Below, piece after piece: positions 11,933 to 22,970 of a stretch of 64,000 nt of DNA. The notes beneath the pieces are model-generated. The model saw only the letters and a program-made list of their open reading frames with translations, did no database searches and was not told the DNA's origin. Source of the DNA: Lomentospora prolificans. Taxonomy: Eukaryota > Ascomycota > Sordariomycetes > Microascales > Microascaceae. Position numbers and translations under genes: made by a program. Positions within the stretch are counted from its first letter, which is position 1. Each line of letters begins with the position of its first letter. The stretch is from assembly GCA_029532625.1 (NCBI GenBank), contig JARFXM010000006.1, positions 3,410,001 through 3,474,000 of the forward strand, in the 5' to 3' direction.

Positions 11933-13135
11933 ACCCTGAGCTTCATTTTCCATCAGGAGCGCGATCGCATCGTAGCCCGATAGACACGCGTACATGGCAT
12001 GTGTCTTCCCTTCTTCGTCCGCCGCCACATTCAAATTCATCCACTTCTTCTCTCTCTGCACCTTTAAATGTAGCCGCACCACTTTCTGGTGGCCTTGCTC
12101 CGCCGCATACGAGAGAGTATTCCTCCCATGCTCGTTTACCGCATCGAGAACAAACCGGCCATCCTCGCATACCGGAGTTGCAACAGCGGCCCTCGTGTTG
12201 TCTGAATATGCTCCGAAATATCGTTCCACGGGCGAGCCCCCCGCCACCGCTACGGCGTAATGGAGGGAGAGCTGTGCAGCACTCGTTGTTGACCAAAGTC
12301 GGATCAAGGCGTGGGTGCTTGAGCAACAACTTGATTTCTCGGTATCGCCATATGTCAGCGCGTGGAAGAGGAGCGTGTCGAATCCGAAGTATCGGTAGTT
12401 GACATCGATATCTTCGTGCTCAAGGAGGTCGGCGACGCAATCGTATCGTTGTCTCGTTGGCTTACGGCGTAGCACAACGCCGTGCATCTGTCCTCGCTCG
12501 CTTCATTAACAAAAACGCGCTTATCTGCTAGCAAGACACGGATCAGATAATCCAGTCCAATTATCGAAGAGTATATGAGCGCCGTGCGGGCCCATGTTGT
12601 CCTTATGGTTCGAATCTAGCCCGGGCTGAGTGGGGAGTAAATTTACAGCTTCAGCGTGGCCATTTATCAGGGCGCAATGCAACGGCGTCCTATGACTTTC
12701 AGCCAGCGTCGGAATCACCCCGGCATCTATCGATGCCTGGATGTTGGCTAAGTCGGCCGCCATGTCCGGCGGGTGGCGGGTCCCGGGACGCGCGAGATCA
12801 ATTTTGACGCGCGGATCGGCAAGTAGTAGATTGATCAAGCCCCGCAATTCACCTTGCAACCTGCGGACCGCTGCCAACGGGGTCATCCCGCCTGGGGCTC
12901 TACGGCTCGGATCGGCCTTTTCGCTTTCAAGCAGAAGTCTTGCGGATTCCTCCCCCGCAGCCCGGCAGGCAAAAAGCGGGTATTAATCCCCTGTGATTTT
13001 CAATGGCCGGGTCAACCCTCGGTCGGACAACAAACGCTTGAGGATCTCATGTAACTGAGAGTCGACACGTGAGAGGGGAGTTGGGATCCGCTTCCTTGTC
13101 GAGGCATTCTGCTATGAGGTAGATCAAGTCGCCGG
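11933..13135 (-). pseudogene. Ankyrin-repeat protein pseudogene
   Basis: Read right to left, the minus strand first shows a fragment, LIYLIAECLDKEADPN, like the F-box-like start of fungal ankyrin proteins. Ankyrin units follow: YPLFACRAAGEESARLLLE, RTPLHCALINGHAEAVNLL, LADKRVFVNE, VADLLEHEDIDVNYR, IKLLLKHPRLDPTLVNN, and GRNTLSYAAEQGHQKVVRL near the end. These lie in different frames. At least four frame changes are needed (near 12590, 12420, 12345 and 12290), and an in-frame TAA (12983-12985) splits one repeat. None of the breaks has splice signals that would rescue it. In intact relatives such proteins are scaffolds or F-box adaptors; here the gene is dead. The stop could be a C-to-T change of CAA, as RIP produces, but that is inference. 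Confidence 0.82.
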
Positions 13136-14396
13136 CCAAAATTTCTAACTATGCCATTGCGTTACTTTGGGAGTCGCGTCCTCATATTTGGGCTGGAGAG
13201 GGCGATGAGGAACTGCGGAGGATAGGTATACGCGCACACTGCTCAATCTTCGTTTGAAGGCCCAGGTGGCAGATTAGAGAGAATTGGTCGATCTTGACTG
13301 CGCTCGTCCTATTTTTGGCACTGTCGATTTTATGGAACGAAAAGAGGCACGATTGTTACTGAAATCCGACGAGCCTCCAAGATCGCGGCCGTGTACTTGT
13401 GGGTTTGACAGATGAAACAGGGAACTTCTCAGGAAGGGATGGGTCATGTTCTAGTTACATATTTCCCGGCCCCGTGATCGAACAGCGGTTGTACGATTCA
13501 ACGTCGTCCATTAATAGCTGCTTCCGTGCCTTCCTCGTGGATGTTAGTCATTATCTCATGGGTTTTGAGACACGAGAAACGAAATCGAGCATTAGCTCAA
13601 CAACAACGCTCACCTTGTTAGCTTACTCGGTGGTCGGCGAGGTAAGTGAATTGATTAATATTTGACAGCACCTGCCTGTCATATCGCATCGTCATGTGGG
13701 AAGCGAAGATACGCTTGCTTCTTTCTTTTCTGCACAAGGAACTCAACACAACAGAGTCGAGAGTCACATGGAGCAGAGCACATCTCGCCTGCGAAACGGT
13801 CGAGAGGTGCAGACGAGTTACACGAGGGGCCACGCTGGGAAACGTTTATAGACGTCAATGAATGATACTCCTTCAATAGTACTATAACGTAATCAAGGTG
13901 AAACATACAGCCCGATATTTTCTGCTAGAGTTCCTCGGAAACCATTGAAATACCACTTACATGGAGGGAGTTGATTTATTGGGGCCAAGACCAAGATCAA
14001 GATCATGAGCAGCACCATAAGTAGTATTATTATGGATAAACTGGTGGCTTCCGTATATGTGGTCCCACAAGAGGACGACGGAGCACTGAATAGCTTGATT
14101 AAACAAATGAAATGTCGCGTGTACGCGTGTAGCTCTATATAATTCTCATCATTACTCGTCGCAGGCGTCATGCCGTAAGGATCGTAAGAATAAATCATCA
14201 AAAGGATTTTGCCGCCCACCCATTTCCTGGTTCATAAAAGGAAATCCTGTGCCATCTCGGCCGTGTCGAGTCGTGATTAAAACCAAAACGAGATGCGGGA
14301 AAAAAAAAAAAAATGAAAAACGAAAATGGAGCCAGAAGAAAGGCTTGCAAGTGCGAAATCGAGGTTGCCGCCCGCCCGGAGAAAGAAAATGTAAAA
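13136..14396. other. Intergenic region, no gene seen
   Basis: This separates the ankyrin fossil from the 3' end of the secreted protein gene. No frame longer than about 110 codons has any recognisable feature. Confidence 0.5.
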
Positions 14397-15457
14397 TCAT
14401 TTACAAGTGAAAGTGTCTCCGACGTCGTCGCCGTACAGGTCTTCGTCGTTGAAGTAGTTTTCTGGATATTCCACGTCGACGCATTTGCCACCGCCTGTTG
14501 GACCGACGTGAGGGCAATGAACCTGTTTTTCTCTCGTTAGAAACAACCTTTTGCATCTCGAGGCAAAGATGGTATTTTTTTTTTTTTTTTTTCACTTACA
14601 TCCGGCCGTACTTGGGTGAGGACAATGTGGATGGTTCGGCAGACAATGTTGTCACCCCACGCGTCTTGATATTTGCCAAACGGCTTCCGAGATAAAGTGG
14701 TGATGCACTCTTCAACGCTAGACCATTGCCGGTTGGCACCGGTGCAGGTGAGCTGGCTAACAGCGCAGATCGACTGGATGCTCTGTTCCTGGTACTGGGT
14801 GTTGTTGGCCGACCCTGTAATGGCGGCAACCCAGTCGTCAAGCCTAGGAATCCAGGCGTCGTACTTGAGAACAGCGCCCTCCTCATCAAACTTCCAGAAA
14901 GCGACCTTGATTTTTTGTTTTTCAAAGTTAGCTGGCTGCGACTAGTAAATCTCGATACCGGGAAGAAAAAAAAATTGGACACCAACCTGCTTCAATGGCG
15001 CCAAGGCCTTTCCGTGGTCCGGGCCGCCGGGATCGACGACGCTACAGTAGAGGTACACGACGGAGGCCGCCACATCGCGGCATCCAGAGCTAAACTCGAC
15101 AATTTTGTAGCTGGTGATTGCGGCCTTGGCGGGATTTCCCTGAGGCAGGGGGGCCAGGGAGAAAAAGTACTCGATGGAGTGCTCGAAACCCTCAAAGTCG
15201 CCGACCGGGTCTACGCGGCCGTTGACATTTTCGTTGAAGAGGCCGGGTGGCACGCCGGCGCCGCCGCGGGTTATTATGGGGATCTGGTTGGGGTAGACTG
15301 TGAGGTTGTAGATGCTGGAGATGGTGTTGAAGTTGCGGTTCTTATCGTAGCATTTTTTCGACCGCGATCGCTTGGCGAGGGGAGAGGCGAAGGAGGAGGA
15401 GAAGAGGGATGTGAGAATGCAAGCGATGCTGAGGAGGCGGAAGCTAGAGAAATACAT
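14397..15457 (-). CDS. Secreted protein of unknown function
   Basis: The start is at 15457, with a clear signal peptide (hydrophobic LLSIACILTSLFSSSFAS, likely cleavage near residues 24-26), so it is extracellular or cell-wall directed. Exons 15457-14987, 14878-14600 and 14522-14397 give 291 residues in one frame. The middle part has YDAWIPRLDDWV, which recalls small ligand-binding folds, and several Cys. The C-terminus has HCPHVGPTGGGKCVD and ends FTCK. I recognise this as a conserved fungal unknown, not a named enzyme. The acceptor of exon 2 is ambiguous. An earlier acceptor at 14908 would add VAFWKFDEE, which looks genuinely coding, but then a 2-nt excess (GAGGAG followed by AG) breaks the frame. 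See findings. Confidence 0.75.
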
Positions 15458-16540
15458 GGCTCATTCCGGATTTTGGATTTCTATTTTTCTTCTTCCCTTT
15501 CGAAAATAATATACAAGATCAAAACCGAAAGAAACATTGGAAAATGCCAAGAAAAAGAAATCCAGGAGAGAACAATTGGAACAAAAGCCATCATCTGCAA
15601 GGGCAAGGCGTCTTTTATCAACGGTCAATTGAGCATCGCTGGTCTCCATCGAAAATGGCCGGCATCCCAGCCACCGAACACGAGGGAAAATTTCGACGCT
15701 ATTATTGCCTGCTCTGGCCCATGCTTCGTTCCATGCCTGGATTTCTTGCGGTCAACGCTAGGCTTGTCGACGTGGCGGTCCGACACTGCACGGATCACAG
15801 GAGAATCCACGTTGCAACCTGGCAGCCAGCAGCGCGGCAACCATGGCCAGCCAGCCAGCCATGCTCAGCTCTCTCCGGGTGCCCGACGGCCGATTATCCA
15901 TCCATGACATGGGGGCCAAGAATTACTCTGTAGTACGGATATGAGAGAGATAAAAGTGTGCTCGCTGCGTCGTGCCTGGCTTGGGGAAGGGGGGAAAAAA
16001 GTATTAGGCCGGGAATCCATTCCAAAAAGAATAAGAACAAGCAGAGAACCGAGACGACTGCTTGGAAAAGTGGGAATATGCCAGCATCGGCACTAGCCCG
16101 CATCGAGGCCCCTGGTTCGCAGCATCTCTCCGATGTGTCTTGTCCGTATTCGTGGCCGGCGCCCCTCGCCGCAGCGGTGCTTTCCCTGATTCAGCGATCC
16201 CGCAGGATACGCCGTCCATATGACGTGTTCGCGGCCATTGAATTTTCCCGTTCCTTTTGGGACTGAAACTGGGCTGGGGTTGTATCAAGAGCTGGCATGC
16301 GCGATTGCATGCGCTGGAGCCCCCCCCTTGTTGCTGGCCGTTTGTGTTTTGGCTCGCTTCCCAGCCAGCGAACCAAACTATCGGATGCGTCGGCCAGAGG
16401 CACTACTGTGATCTCATAGTTGGCTGTGCTTGGTTTGGGAAAAAAGAGAGGCGACCCCCAAGTCCCACGTGGCGGGTCATAAATGCGGTCGGGTTGAATT
16501 CAGCCCCCGGAACCAGAACCTGGCACACAGCGAAGAAGAG

Positions 16541-16575
<35 letters not shown>

Positions 16576-19122
16576 GGATTAATATGCGGGAAACGGCCGT
16601 GCTTGGGGAATTCACGTCGGTTGGGCGTCGTTATTGCTGGGGGCCGGTCCCGAACGGGCCAGAAGGCGGCCCTGACGGACGAAAAGAGGCAAAATGGAAG
16701 GCCAGCAGGACAGGGTATGGCCAGCCGAAAAAAAAAATAATAATAAAAAAAGGAAACGGGCGGGCACGGGAAACAGGAAAAACTGGCTAACGCCGAGGCC
16801 TGAAGCTGGGGAGATGGAACCATCGGGTGATGCCAGTACCCTGTCAGCGCCTTCTCATAGCCAGCCTGGCTGGCAGACACGATGAATGATGAATCAATCG
16901 ATGTAGGCCTCGGTTCTGGCTGGCCTCGCGGTGGCGGAATTGCAGTGCCGACCTGCGAGCGAGTGCGTGCTGGCACAGGTATTATTGCCAGCTGGCTATT
17001 GCGTGCATCCTTCTGGGGAACCTGCTGAGCTCATATCTGTTACTACTATGATCAATTCAGACAGAAATCCAAGCGGGCCTGGCTGGCAGCGGAGTTTTGG
17101 GCACCGATTCGGAAATGCCGCAACTGTGCCAGCTTTGTGGACTTCCGTGGCTGGGCAAAAATCCACCCAGCAGGGCCATTTGAGCGAGATCCAACCAGGC
17201 GGTTGGACCAGACAGGACAAGGGCAGCATTTTGCGAAGGCCAAGGTCACAGTTGGGCAGGGATCATCACACCAGCCTAGCTGTTTTTGTGAAGGCCAGCA
17301 AACAAAACTGAACGACAGAAAGGGAAAAAAACACGAAGCCGGGCAATAAGGGGTGACGACGGAGAAGGCGAGGCAAAGGGGAGAGAAGAGAAAAAAAAAA
17401 AAAGAATCGACCAGAATCCCCGGATCTGACCAGAACGGAGGGTGGCTCATCTATATAGAGAAGAAAAAAGAAGTCTTCATTCCCCCCCTTTCTTCGACTG
17501 CATGTCTCGCTCGGCCTCTTCATCCCCCCCCCCACCTTTCCCCTTTTTTTGGCACATCCTCCGCTCGCGTGGATCATTTTTTTTTCCCTTGTGATCGGGG
17601 TCCATACCGTCGTGCCTCACCTTTTGTTCGATGCGGGCATGATATGAGGGAGTGACGAAAGAGGGGGCTGGACGATGAGAAGCCTGGAACACAGAAAACC
17701 CAAAGTGGGCGAGAGGGGGCGAATTGAAACCAACAGATCCATGCAGCATCACATTGATTCGACATTCTCCAGGCGTCCTGTTTGCGGAGGCGGGTCCTGC
17801 AAGGGTTTGTGTTTTTTTGCCCCCAAGCCCAAGAGCTCGCAGAAGCTGGGCTTGGCTTGGACAGGCGTCGATTGGCTTGCTTGCGTGGCTCGATGAATTT
17901 CTCTCTGCCTTGAGCTGAAAAGCACCGAGTACGTTTTATTTTGATTTGATAAAGTAAAAATGTGGGTAAGAGCGCGGAAATGAGAAGAAGAAAAGAAAAG
18001 ATCTGAGAACAAGAAGGCTCCGGCGAGAGATATCGAACCAATATTTCCACCCTTAATCGCATCAACAAATTGCCACAACAAGAGAGAGAGTCCGTTTCGG
18101 GTAATGACAATTTTTAATATTTTTTCTCCCTCCTGTTCTGTTCACCTCTCCCAGTCGCATGTTTCCCTCAGCATATCTGTGACTCGCCTGCCCAGATATT
18201 GATTCTATTGCTGCCAATGCCATGGCTGCTAGACTTTTGCGCAAGGCGATTTGTCCAATTTCACAGCGTTCCAAGACTCCCAAAATGCCTTTTCTCCAAT
18301 TTGACTGGCCAGAAAGAGCCCTCGACCCCTGGCGCTGTCACCCTTGAAGTTCCCACCCAACCGGCCAGTGAGCGTGCAGAGTGCCGCATCCTCTGGGAAC
18401 GCGGTAATCTTGCAACGCTTGCGAGCGCCTGCTTTGGCCTATCGCGTTTAATTTCGGAACCGGCTGTGGAGCTGCGAACCCACACGCCCGTGGTGTGATG
18501 GAGAGGGAGTGGAGGAGAAGATATCCAACGAGGAGATCGAAAAGCCCTTGATAGACCAAAAATACCAAGTAAACCTCAGCCCGCCCGTCTGTCCCCCGGC
18601 TCCTCCTCGTATCAAGAGGGGAATTGGAAATTCGCCTCCTCCCCCCCTCTTTCGAAGAGGGTTCATATCCTCTTTTGGCGTATATTCCCCTTCCCGCCCT
18701 TCTTCCCCTCTCCAGGATGCCTGCTGCATCGACAAGGATTCTGCGTTCAGCAGGTCACACTTCCCGCGGCCCGCGACATCACTGGAAGGCAGGAACAGGC
18801 CGTCCGGGTCGAGGTAGCATGGTGCAACTGTGACTGGGTTTGTAGAATCAGCCACTCAGTGCCGTTCACTCGGTTTCCTGGTTAAAACGCCATATCCGGC
18901 GCGATCGCCCCACCCTCTCTCTCATCCATATCACATTTCCAGCTGGACGGGGGCCCTATATACTTGCACGGATCCCTCTGTCGTCCGTGGACGCGCCAGA
19001 CTTTCCCTCCCATGTTCTGTCCTTGCCCGGGAGCAGAGAGAGAAGCAAAAAAAAGGAAGAACAAAAAAGCCGTTGAACGCCCCGAATGCTGAAACGGCTA
19101 TCACGCATATCCTCCTTTCAGC
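15458..19122. other. Gene-free 3.7 kb tract with homopolymers and GGCTGG/CCAGCC-rich sequence
   Basis: There is no conserved coding sequence on either strand. The many open frames are low-complexity shadows. Sequence rich in CCAGCC and GGCTGG words runs from about 15.8 to 17.3 kb, with A-rich runs near 16541, 16727-16752 and 17390. Pyrimidine-rich stretches near 17490-17590 and 18600-18720 look like fungal promoter DNA. The right end should contain the promoter of the rhodopsin-domain gene. Confidence 0.6.
16541..16573. repeat. Poly-A homopolymer, 33 nt
   Basis: An uninterrupted run of 33 A within the gene-free tract. It is not next to any recognisable retroelement end or target-site duplication. 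Confidence 0.9.
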
Positions 19123-20302
19123 ATGGCAGCCCTCGACGATGTCGGAACGGTGCCTCACCATTCCCTACTTGCACTAGTCTGGACCTCCTTTAGCGCCGCC
19201 TTCCTCTTTGTAGTCCTCCGCACCGTGGTCCGCTTCAAGATCTCTAACCGCCTCACCGTCGACGACTATTGCATCTTCCTGGCCCTCGCCACCCTGTTGA
19301 CACTATGTACTCTCGAGACGATCCAGCTTCCGAGCCTGTACCACATCACGGCCGTTATGGCTGGCCGCATCTCCATCTCCACCGAGCTCATGTCCCAGAC
19401 GGAGGAGTACCTCAAGTATGAATTCGCCATCATCATCTTGTTTTGGTCCGTGTTGTGGTTCGTCAAGGCCGGATTTCTGGCCCTATACTTTAAGTTGTTT
19501 GGGGAGCTGCCACTCTATCGCAAGGCGTGGTATGTCCTCGCCGTGTTCACCGTGCTGGCGTACGCTGGATGTGTGACGACCTTGTCTGTTTCTTGTGGAT
19601 CCATCGACAACTTTTTCAAGTTTGCCAGGTGTGGGGGGCCTGAGCAGGTGTGGGCTTCCAACTTGAGCATCTACTTTTCAACTACTATCGATGTCTTTAC
19701 CGACCTGTGTAGTAAGTCCCCCCCGTCCTACGAAGGGAATTTATATAATATACTGACATAAGTAGTCATGGCAATGCCTCTCAAGTTGATTCTTAACCTT
19801 AAGCAAATTACTCTGAAGCAAAAGGCCGGCCTTATCTGCGTCTTCAGTCTCTGCTTCGTCATGATCGCCTTTTCCATTATCCGCGCCAAGCAGGTTCTCG
19901 TGCCTCAGTACTTTGTCAACCTTACCCTCCTTATGATCTGGTCTACCCTTGCCGCATCGATATGTAAGCATATATAAGGTCATCTCATCGATTTCCACCG
20001 ACTCCACTAACATGGCCCCCTCAGCCGTCATTGTAGGTAGCCTTCCCCCTCTCAAGATCCTCATCACCAATCGCGCAACGGCCAAGTCGCGCTCCCGCCA
20101 CGACTCCCGAAACCAAAAAGGTAGCAACCACGACCGCCACAAGAACAGCATGGTCCTCAGCTCCCTGTCAAGCGATAAGAACCCCACGAGTGCGAGGTGT
20201 CCCAACACGAGCGAATCGCAGGAGGAGATGCTTCGGTCCGGTGGCGCGCAGTTCGTCATGGTCAAGAATGAGCCGGAATTTATAGGTCCCGAGAGGGTAT
20301 AG
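19123..20302 (+). CDS. Rhodopsin-domain integral membrane protein (fungal, PTH11-like family)
   Basis: Exons 19123-19711, 19766-19963 and 20025-20302 give 354 residues; phases 1 and 1 are kept at both junctions. The hydrophobic pattern fits seven transmembrane segments. TM1 is near residues 15-35, the conserved NRLTVDDYCI motif follows, TM2 carries FLALATLLTLC, and later segments include FAIIILFWSVLWFVKAGFLALYF cut by short loops. Conserved loop Cys are in SVSCGSIDNFFKFARC, and DVFTDLCIMAMPLKLI marks TM5. The cytoplasmic tail (from about 270) is basic, then Ser-rich and hydrophilic. Family members are plasma-membrane receptors or receptor-like proteins with largely unknown ligands. The gene has a long upstream region and no obvious operon-like partner. 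Confidence 0.88.
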
Positions 20303-21689
20303 AAGCGTTCTGGGACAAAGGGGGGTAGAAGAGAATTGGTGCAAGCCACATGTTTAAAGGGATGGACTTGTCACGATAGTTGAGGATGTAGGGCACGGGG
20401 CATAATAGTTGTTGGGCAACTGAATCTGGTTCTGGCGTTGGAGGCGTTGGAGGCAGGTCTGCATACCGGGTTGTTTGCTCGGTCTAATGTGTATTACATT
20501 TCTTATATCTAACAAAGTAAAATCAAATCCAACCCACGTACTCCACGTCAGTATTGGGAGCTTGGGTGGCTCAGCAGGTCTGGTGCTAGTTAGTTCGGGC
20601 CACTCCTCTCAAGGTTAGGCAGCCATGGGCCGAGAGAGAATACGCGCTTCAATATCTTCATTCACCGCTTTCTTTATTACGTCCTTCTGAAATACCAGTT
20701 TCCTTCTCTTCAAACTCAGGGATAGTTTTCACGGGTTACTTGGGTAATAATTGGACTCGCTAAACTACGCCAGGGTTCTTGAAATCAGTTTCGTTTCCAT
20801 TCACACTCGCTTGTTCAATCGATATACAGGGTATATCTATGCCCCAACTCCTCAAGATCTGAAAACACGCTCTGTAATTTTTGTCATGTACTGCATGTCT
20901 CTCGCACTAAGCCGTGTTCATCCGGACATGCCACGACGTGCTTGACGACTGATGGCAGATTGTTCTCTGACAATTTCGTTGCCCTCTCACTGTTATCATT
21001 AGCGTTGCAAAGTCATTTTAGCTACAAGTATAAACAGGAAAAGTCGATGAATTTGAGAAACACACATTTCCTGGTTCGGCCTCGTTTTGAAGGGATTGTA
21101 GCTTAAGTCATGAACAGCTAATTTGAAAAGATGAGATATTTTAGTATCAGTACGTGCTTGTGAGCCCAATCTCTCAAAGATTTATATTTCCACTCCGATT
21201 CAGCCTCGCCTAATTCTGCTAAATTTTACTACGTATAGAACAGATCTGATAAGTGCATGTGGCTGCCGTACAGTTGTATTTATACTAGACTACACCCTAG
21301 GGACCGGTCCGGAGAGACTGAGATATATGTGAAACCGTATCATAAATACTGCAGGTCGCAATTCAAAAAGGATTTTGAGACCTATGTAGTACGATTTCCA
21401 GTGGCTGGCAAGCGAGTGCCGAGGGTCATTTTCGAAACGCAGGTGGACTTATATTGAACGACGAGCGTTGGTTTCCTATATTATGTCATACATATGGACT
21501 GAGTCTTCACAGCTTATATTGTGAGGTTAAAAGGTGGCTCACCTCTTGATATTCAGATTAATAGGCTAACGGAGTTGAACACAGATTAGGCACCCCGAGG
21601 TAGGTGTCCTAAGATGCCGTGGTGGCCCAGGATGCATATCTGGATCGGGCTACAGCCTTCAGGTGTATTGGGCCTCCGCACCTCGCTCA
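20303..21689. other. AT-leaning intergenic region, nothing recognised
   Basis: It lies between the membrane-protein gene and the NLR fossil. It may include the degraded N-terminal part of the HET gene, but I cannot match any segment. A short frame at 21257-21457 has no known motif. Confidence 0.45.
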
Positions 21690-22330
21690 CCACCTTGCTG
21701 CAGACTAGGCATACCCTCTCCTAGGAATTTTTAGGGTTCTTATGCCGCTTATCTATAGTAAGGGGAGGAACGAGGCGGTACAGAGACTTAGAAATTGGAT
21801 TGATGATACCCTAAAACGTAAAGGTTTTTTTCTATATCATTATAATTCGCTAATAATAGATAGAATAAATCTGGAAACTATACATCTACCTATACAGAGG
21901 TGGCAAGGGTGGGAATCCGTCACGAGTGCAAGGAACACGCAAGTGGTTTGCAAACTATTCGCTTTTCCAAATTGGTAGCCTAGTAGTATAACTAGCTTGC
22001 TCTAGGTTTCTGCTGACCTAGGGTGCGGGGAGCCAGTTCTAGCTAAGTACTTAGTTAATGAAGTATTGCTAAGTATGACTTCAAGAATAATCTGCTACTT
22101 CTTCTTTAAGGAAGACTTTGAGGACGAAAGATCTTCAGTAACTGCACTCTATGGTATATAACATTAACTTTTTGACTATGACCCAGCCATATTTTCGACC
22201 CCGATCCTTGGAAGATTCGAAGACAAAGGAGATAGATTACTAACGTCTTTAGCGACCTCTAGGATATTATCGTTGCCTCTATTACTAAGTATAGAGAGGG
22301 AGGTTGTTTTCATATTTGATGCTGTAACAC
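21690..22330 (+). pseudogene. HET-NACHT NLR-type gene fossil, probably RIP-mutated
   Basis: One end of a HET (heterokaryon incompatibility) domain reads AYPLLGIFRVLMPLIY and then GRNEAVQRLRNWIDDTLKRK (21709-21816), preceded by an in-frame TAG (21706-21708). About 190 bases on, a NACHT NTPase start reads LL-stop-VSADLGCGEPVLAKYLV, where a working P-loop would read GCGKS. RIICYFFFKEDFEDERSSV follows, then FDYDPAIFSTPILGRFEDKG and a Walker B-like VVFIFDAV, with a further stop and frame change in between. Two of the stops (LL-stop-VSAD and FSDL-stop-DII) sit where relatives have Trp, so TGG became TAG. In fungi such NLRs act in allorecognition and programmed cell death. This copy cannot encode a working protein. 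Confidence 0.8.
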
Positions 22331-22970
22331 TGTGGTGGCTTTCCGCGGTTTGCGCCGCGTGCCTTCCATCTCATGTGCTTGAATCGTCTACAGGATTCTT
22401 TTCAGGATATCTGCGTGCGATTTTAGTTCAATTCCTTTCACGCACTGTCAGCTTGTCTACTTGTACGAAGCGCCTCCTCGTTTTACTCGTGTGGATAACT
22501 CTGACAAACCATTAAAAAGGTATTATTTATCGACTTTTCGTTTCGTTTCTTTTTGTTTGATCCACCGATAACTGCATAAGCCTTGGCTAAACTGGCTTAG
22601 CGCTGTGGTTTCCCTTCCTCTGAATGTGCCCCACCCGCTTACGAGGTGGTCGCATAATTCAGTATTACTTGGCAAACGGGGCCAGGGAATGCTTACGCCG
22701 GAATTGTGAAGCATTATGTAAGTTGTGAATGGCTGAGAGAACTAAGAAATTTCTTGAGATGATTGAATCAAGTACCTACTGGGAGGTAGGGTGTAGGGCA
22801 CGTGTAGATGTAACTTTGACGACTCGGCCAGTCCACGACTTCAATATATAAGGCCGCCTTCTCGACCTTGATCTGAGTTTTGGAATTTTTTTTAAAATCC
22901 TCCTTAGATTAAACACGCAAGCTTGACAAGATCGTCTCGGTCATTTCTTACATCGCCTTGAGCTTGATCA
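22331..22970. other. Intergenic region with pirin promoter
   Basis: The left part may be further NLR debris that I cannot align. The right part holds a TATA-like element (22845-22851) and a T/CT-rich stretch before the pirin start. Confidence 0.5.
22845..22851 (+). promoter_or_regulatory. TATA-like box upstream of pirin
   Basis: tatataa lies 120 bp before the pirin ATG and is followed by a CT-rich stretch. The position fits a fungal core promoter; this is inference from sequence only. Confidence 0.4.

Noticed and set aside
11608..12402. 264-codon plus-strand open frame
   Set aside because: It is antisense to recognisable ankyrin repeats and has a random, Ser/Pro/Arg-rich composition without any domain.
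12600..12625. B-box-like ggttcgaatct
   Set aside because: It lies within the ankyrin coding remnant, and no tRNA fold can be formed around it.
14726..15907. 393-codon plus-strand open frame
   Set aside because: It is the shadow of the minus-strand secreted protein, which has a signal peptide, introns and conserved motifs; this frame has none.
16541..16573. Poly-A run as the tail of a LINE or processed pseudogene
   Set aside because: There are no coding remnants upstream, no target-site duplication and no polyadenylation context, so it is treated as a simple homopolymer.
20570..20640. A-box-like tggctcagcagg suggesting a tRNA
   Set aside because: No matching B box (GGTTCGANNC) at the right spacing and no cloverleaf.
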